19,543 bases of DNA from Clostridia bacterium (GTDB lineage: Bacteria > Bacillota > Clostridia > UMGS1883): the NCBI GenBank assembly GCA_017441965.1, contig JAFSBF010000071.1:1-19543 (forward strand). Reading direction: 5' to 3'. Positions 16,249 through 19,543 of the stretch are shown one piece after another (the stretch's first letter is position 1; every line of letters starts with the position of its first letter). The notes beneath the pieces were generated by a model, which was given only the letters and a program-made list of their open reading frames with translations, was not told the DNA's origin and made no database searches. Both the position numbers and the translations under genes were made by a program.

Positions 16249-17406
16249 GTGAAAAAATTTTCAAAACCGTTACTGACAGTTTTAATCACATTTTCTTTGA
16301 CATTGCTATTTAGCTTCTCTGCGCTTTTTGTGTTCTTACACAATTATAGTATTCCCTTTAAGAAGCTTGTGAAAATAGGTGCAATAATTGATGAGCTTTA
16401 TGTAGGGGAATATGATGAAAAGCAGATGGAGGAAAATGCCATAAATGCTGTTATAGAAACACTTGGCGATAAATATGCAGTTTATTATGACGAAGAAAAT
16501 GCAAAAGAGACGATGCAGCTTTTAGATGGGTACTATGTCGGTATCGGTGTTGAGGTTTTTGCAAACACCCAAAAGAACGCAATAGAAGTAATTTCCGCGT
16601 ATGAGGATTCCCCGGCAGATAAAGCAGGTATTAAAAGCGGTGACCTGATTATAAAGGTTGATGATGCAGAATATACGGCAAAGAATGTTGCTGACGCCAT
16701 TTCCTATATGAAAGGTGCAGGGGAGGCAGACCTTAATAAAGAGCTTTCCATTGAGCTTGAGCGTAATGGAAAAAGGTTTTCGGTAAAGCTCAAACGGGAA
16801 AAAATTAATATGTACAAGGTTACAAGCAAAATTATAGATGGGATTTGTTACATCCGATACAGCGGATTTACACAAAACTCTGAAAAAGAGCTTGAAAAGG
16901 CTGTGCATTCTCTTGATAAAGAAAATGTAAAAGGAATTGTAATTGATATAAGAAATAATCCGGGCGGGGATCTTAGAAGTGCTATTTCAGCCTGCGATTT
17001 GTTCCTTGATGACGGTATGATAATGTATACAACTGATAAAAAAGGAAAAAAGAAGGAATATTTAGCAACTGAAGGTGCGTCAGATTTGCCTCTTGCGCTA
17101 CTTGTTAATTCGAGCAGTGCGAGTGCTTCGGAAATTCTTGCAGGTTCTCTTAAGGATCGGGGCAGGGCAATCATTGTGGGAGAAAAAACGTACGGAAAGG
17201 GCGTTACCCAGACCATACGCTATATTAACCCCTTTGACGAAACAGAAGGCGCAGTTAAAATTACTACATATAAAAACTTCACTCCAAACGGAAAATGGAT
17301 AAATGAAGGAGTAATTCCTGATATAGAGGTAAAAAGCGAAAAAACAGATAGAGATATAAAAAACGATGCGGCATTTATTGCGGCAGTAAATGCTATTAGC
17401 CGATAG
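16249..17406 (+). CDS. S41-family C-terminal processing protease (CtpA/CtpB-like)
   Basis: This 385-residue membrane-anchored serine protease acts outside the membrane. An N-terminal membrane segment (about 9-30) is followed by a short helical region, a PDZ domain (about 95-180, with Y-Y-V-G-I-G-V and S-P-A-D-K-A-G-I-K-S-G-D) and the S41 core. The dyad is intact: Ser292 in S-A-S-A-S-E and Lys317 in Y-G-K-G, 25 residues apart as in the family, with Gln321 four residues on. The start is GTG at 16249 with AAAGGAG 7 bases upstream. It lies 12 bases after the hydrolase gene and 12 before the DacA-like gene. A role in processing envelope proteins, perhaps the neighbouring hydrolase, is inferred from context. 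Confidence 0.93.
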   Translation: MKKFSKPLLTVLITFSLTLLFSFSALFVFLHNYSIPFKKLVKIGAIIDELYVGEYDEKQMEENAINAVIETLGDKYAVYYDEENAKETMQLLDGYYVGIGVEVFANTQKNAIEVISAYEDSPADKAGIKSGDLIIKVDDAEYTAKNVADAISYMKGAGEADLNKELSIELERNGKRFSVKLKREKINMYKVTSKIIDGICYIRYSGFTQNSEKELEKAVHSLDKENVKGIVIDIRNNPGGDLRSAISACDLFLDDGMIMYTTDKKGKKKEYLATEGASDLPLALLVNSSSASASEILAGSLKDRGRAIIVGEKTYGKGVTQTIRYINPFDETEGAVKITTYKNFTPNGKWINEGVIPDIEVKSEKTDRDIKNDAAFIAAVNAISR

Positions 17407-17418
17407 AGGAAAATTAAA

Positions 17419-18792
17419 ATGAAAAAAAGATTAACTGCAATTATTATTGCGTTGGTGCTTGCTTTTTCAGGAGGGGCATCTTTTGCGCAAAATGAAAACA
17501 GTGCTGAAAATAAAAACAGTGAAGAGATTGTGGAGAAAGAGAAAAAGCTTTATGCACAATCTCCGCACGCAATATTGCTTGATATGAAAACGGGTGCAGT
17601 TTTGTATGAAAAAAAGGCGAATTCAAAAGTGTATCCCGCAGACCTTACAAAGATTATGACCGCAGTGCTGGTGCTTGAAAACTGTAAGCTTGAGGAGCTT
17701 GCTACGGCAAGCGAAACGGCACTTTCAAATGTAGCACAGGGTAACAGCAAAATGGGTATAATTAAGGAAGAACGCCTCTCGGTGAGGCAGCTTCTTTACG
17801 CAATGTTACTTGGCTCTGCGGCAGATGCAACAAATGTCCTTGCAGAAAAAACGGCAGGAAGTATAGAGGATTTTGTTGTGATGATGAATAATCGTGCAAA
17901 AGAGCTTGGAATGGAAAAAACAAACTTTACCAATCCTGTAGGCGACCACGATGAACGTCATTATTCAACAGCCTCGGATATGGCACGCCTTTCAATGCAC
18001 GCAATGAGCATAAGTGAATTTTGTGAAATCGTAAAATGCGATTCCTACAGTATTCCTGCAACACAAAAAAGTCAGACGGCACGTAAAATTACAAACAGAA
18101 ACCATTTTGTAAGCCGCCTTTCACGAAGCGATTATTATTATAAGTATGCAACGGGAATTAAAACGGGATATACTATCGAGGCGAAAAGCTGTATTGCGGC
18201 ATCAGCAGAAAAGAACTCAGTTTCACTGATGGCACTGGTGTTTGAGGCACAGACAGAAGATAATGTAGTACAAAGCTTTACCGACTGTGCAAATTTGTTT
18301 GATTATGTGTTTGAAAATTACACGGCTCAGACTATTGTTTCAAAGGGAGATATTGTAGCTCACACGGGAATTAAGCATACACGGCGTGATAAAAAAATAA
18401 TCCTTAAGGCAGAAAACGAAATGAGCGTGCTGCGGCATAAGGATAATGAAAAAATTAAAATTGAGCATAAAGACTACTTTGCAAAAGAAGTCAGTGCCCC
18501 CGTACAGGAGGGGGAGGTTATCGGGGAAAGGGAATATTTTGTAAACGGAAATTCTATTGGAAGACTTAATCTCACGGCAGATAAAAGCTATAAGCTTGAC
18601 CCGATTACATTTGCTGTAAATAAAATGATTGATTTTGTTACATCGCCGTGGTTTTTTGCGGCAATTGCTCTGTGCGTTTTTCTTCTTATTATGGCAGAAA
18701 GGCGAAGAAGGAGAATTCTGCGCAAAAAAAGGCGTGATGCAAGAAACAGACGAAACAGAGAGCTTATGCAAAGCATAGATTATATTCAATAA
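17419..18792 (+). CDS. DacA-like S11 family protein with degenerate active site
   Basis: The 457-residue protein has the PBP5/D-Ala-D-Ala carboxypeptidase fold. It has a signal peptide (1-23), an S11 domain (about 45-300), a PBP5-C-like beta region (about 300-395), one membrane helix (about 409-426) and a very Arg/Lys-rich C-terminal tail. Fold markers remain: A-I-L-L-D-M-K-T-G-A-V-L, H-Y-S-T-A-S-D-M-A and K248-T-G250. The catalytic SxxK motif reads D75-L-T-K78 and the SxN motif reads S133-A-A135, so both the nucleophilic serine and the Asn are gone. Each change needs at least two base substitutions, so sequencing error is unlikely. I infer a non-catalytic binding or scaffolding role. It is the last gene of the ftsEX cluster, and its TAA lies inside a 51-bp palindrome. 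Confidence 0.9.
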   Translation: MKKRLTAIIIALVLAFSGGASFAQNENSAENKNSEEIVEKEKKLYAQSPHAILLDMKTGAVLYEKKANSKVYPADLTKIMTAVLVLENCKLEELATASETALSNVAQGNSKMGIIKEERLSVRQLLYAMLLGSAADATNVLAEKTAGSIEDFVVMMNNRAKELGMEKTNFTNPVGDHDERHYSTASDMARLSMHAMSISEFCEIVKCDSYSIPATQKSQTARKITNRNHFVSRLSRSDYYYKYATGIKTGYTIEAKSCIAASAEKNSVSLMALVFEAQTEDNVVQSFTDCANLFDYVFENYTAQTIVSKGDIVAHTGIKHTRRDKKIILKAENEMSVLRHKDNEKIKIEHKDYFAKEVSAPVQEGEVIGEREYFVNGNSIGRLNLTADKSYKLDPITFAVNKMIDFVTSPWFFAAIALCVFLLIMAERRRRRILRKKRRDARNRRNRELMQSIDYIQ

Positions 18793-18837
18793 AATTTCCC
18801 ATTTTGGGGACTGTCCCCAAAATGGGAAATTTTATTG
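18787..18837. terminator. 51-bp perfect palindrome, likely terminator of the ftsEX cluster
   Basis: A 25-bp arm (18787-18811) and its exact reverse complement (18813-18837) flank a single central T. The core is GGGGACTGTCCCC, flanked by A/T tracts that give a T run after the stem in either direction. It includes the stop codon of the dacA-like gene. Function as an intrinsic terminator is likely. The perfect symmetry and the GGGGAC-GTCCCC core also resemble interspersed palindromic repeats of the REP type, which I recall from other Firmicutes but cannot verify here. Confidence 0.85.
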
Positions 18838-18838
18838 C

Positions 18839-18867
18839 TTGACAAATGAGTATTTTAATGATATTAT
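18839..18867 (+). promoter_or_regulatory. Sigma-A-type promoter for the tetR-like gene
   Basis: A perfect TTGACA (18839-18844) and TATTAT (18862-18867) are separated by 17 bases. The -35 begins two bases after the palindrome that ends the upstream cluster. Confidence 0.8.
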
Positions 18868-18874
18868 AAATATG

Positions 18875-18894
18875 AAGTAACTAATTAGTTACTT
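18875..18894. promoter_or_regulatory. 20-bp perfect palindrome, likely TetR operator
   Basis: AAGTAACTAATTAGTTACTT equals its own reverse complement. It starts 7 bases after the -10 box, across the expected transcription start, and ends about 20 bases before the regulator's start codon. Position and symmetry fit a dimeric TetR-family repressor binding its own promoter. Confidence 0.75.
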
Positions 18895-18914
18895 ATGAAG
18901 GCAGGATGAAGTTT

Positions 18915-19529
18915 ATGAAAAAATCTGAAGACACAAAAAAGCGTATACTTGTTGCCGCAGAGGAAGAATTTGCGCAAAAGGGCTTTTACGGTGCAAGGGT
19001 TGATGAAATTGCAGAGTGTGCCGAGGTTAATAAAAGAATGCTCTATGCGTACTTCGGTAATAAGGAAGAGCTTTATAAAACCGTTCTTTTAAATGTTTAT
19101 AATTCATTGTCACTGGCAGAAGACTCTCTTATTGAAAATGACAAAAATACAGATGCTGCAACTGCTGTGCAAAATGTAATTGGTCTGTATTTTGATTTCT
19201 TAAAAAATAATGATAACTTTGTAAGGATGCTGATGTGGGAAAACCTTAATAATGCAAACTGCCTCAAAAGTGCAAAAACGCAGAATATTAAAAAGAATAT
19301 GATTGACTATATTGAAAAGAAAATCTGCGAAGGGAAGATAGAGGGAATTTTTAGTCAGAATGCATCAGCGCAGAGAGTAACAACTGCACTTTTGACATTT
19401 GTATTCTCTTATTTTTCAAATAAGCATACCCTTTCACTCGTTCTCGATAAAAACCTTGCTTCGCAAGAGGAATTAAATACACACAGAGAATTTGTTTGCG
19501 ATTTAATCATAAATTATCTTAAAAATTAA
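18915..19529 (+). CDS. TetR/AcrR-family transcriptional regulator
   Basis: The 204-residue protein has an N-terminal TetR HTH (about residues 5-52): K-K-R-I-L-V-A-A-E-E-E-F-A-Q-K-G-F-Y-G-A-R-V-D-E-I-A, then the recognition helix region ending M-L-Y-A-Y-F-G-N-K-E-E-L-Y. The all-helical remainder is the ligand/dimer domain, with no recognisable ligand signature. I chose the ATG at 18915 because AGGA lies 8 bases upstream. An ATG at 18906 is in frame and would add three residues. It has its own promoter with a palindromic operator, so self-repression is likely. Regulators of this type often sit beside the efflux or enzyme genes they control, which would lie to the right of this window. Confidence 0.92.
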   Translation: MKKSEDTKKRILVAAEEEFAQKGFYGARVDEIAECAEVNKRMLYAYFGNKEELYKTVLLNVYNSLSLAEDSLIENDKNTDAATAVQNVIGLYFDFLKNNDNFVRMLMWENLNNANCLKSAKTQNIKKNMIDYIEKKICEGKIEGIFSQNASAQRVTTALLTFVFSYFSNKHTLSLVLDKNLASQEELNTHREFVCDLIINYLKN

Positions 19530-19543
19530 TTATTTAATATAAA

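Noticed and set aside
17641..17830. Sequencing error as the explanation for the altered SxxK and SxN motifs
   Set aside because: The codons GAC and GCA each differ from Ser or Asn codons by at least two bases, and the surrounding frame and family residues are intact.
1..19543. CRISPR arrays, tRNA or rRNA genes, transposases and phage genes
   Set aside because: I found no evenly spaced direct repeats, cloverleaf-like sequences or mobile-element proteins anywhere in the window.

Overview
The window is AT-rich, gene-dense chromosomal DNA. Its gene content, strong AGGAGG-type ribosome binding sites and sigma-A-like promoters fit a low-GC anaerobic Firmicute of the class Clostridia, probably of the Ruminococcaceae/Oscillospiraceae kind. 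That placement is an inference from protein families and gene order. I saw no tRNA, rRNA, CRISPR array, transposase or phage gene. Most genes are conserved housekeeping genes.

Layout, left to right. (1) 1-1463, minus strand: a YitT-family membrane protein followed by an AraC-type regulator cut off by the window edge. (2) 1559-4428, plus strand: trkA-trkH, a K+ uptake pair behind a near-consensus promoter. (3) 4429-4708: a non-coding gap with several hairpins, including a branched palindromic element and a shared terminator. (4) 4709-6608, minus strand: ptsH-ptsI, the general PTS proteins. (5) 6672-7880, plus strand: a YbaK-type aminoacyl-tRNA deacylase and the Mn2+ exporter MntP. (6) 7888-8932, plus strand: meso-diaminopimelate dehydrogenase, ending at a strong bidirectional hairpin. 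(7) 8973-10726, minus strand: cdaA and a YbbR-domain partner (CdaR), making c-di-AMP. (8) 10799-12196, minus strand: a small DUF3343 (Se/S carrier-like) protein and a class V cysteine desulfurase. (9) 12318-18837, plus strand: a tight six-gene cluster of PucR-type regulator, ftsE, ftsX, PcsB-like M23 hydrolase, CtpA-like S41 protease and DacA-like S11 protein. It starts at one promoter and ends at a 51-bp palindrome. (10) 18839-19529, plus strand: a TetR-family regulator whose promoter carries a perfect 20-bp palindrome, the likely operator.

How the genes work together. Much of the window concerns the cell envelope. Ddh supplies meso-DAP for peptidoglycan. c-di-AMP from CdaA is linked in Firmicutes to cell wall and K+ homeostasis, and RCK_C domains like those in TrkA are known c-di-AMP targets. 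FtsEX with a coiled-coil M23 hydrolase is the division-site hydrolase switch, joined here by a protease and a PBP5-like protein.

The most striking observation is in the PBP5-like protein. It has lost the catalytic serine of SxxK (it reads D-L-T-K) and the Asn of SxN (it reads S-A-A) but keeps KTG, so it looks like a catalytically dead carboxypeptidase homologue. A second notable feature is HPr, which keeps His15 but has Arg where the regulatory Ser46 normally sits.
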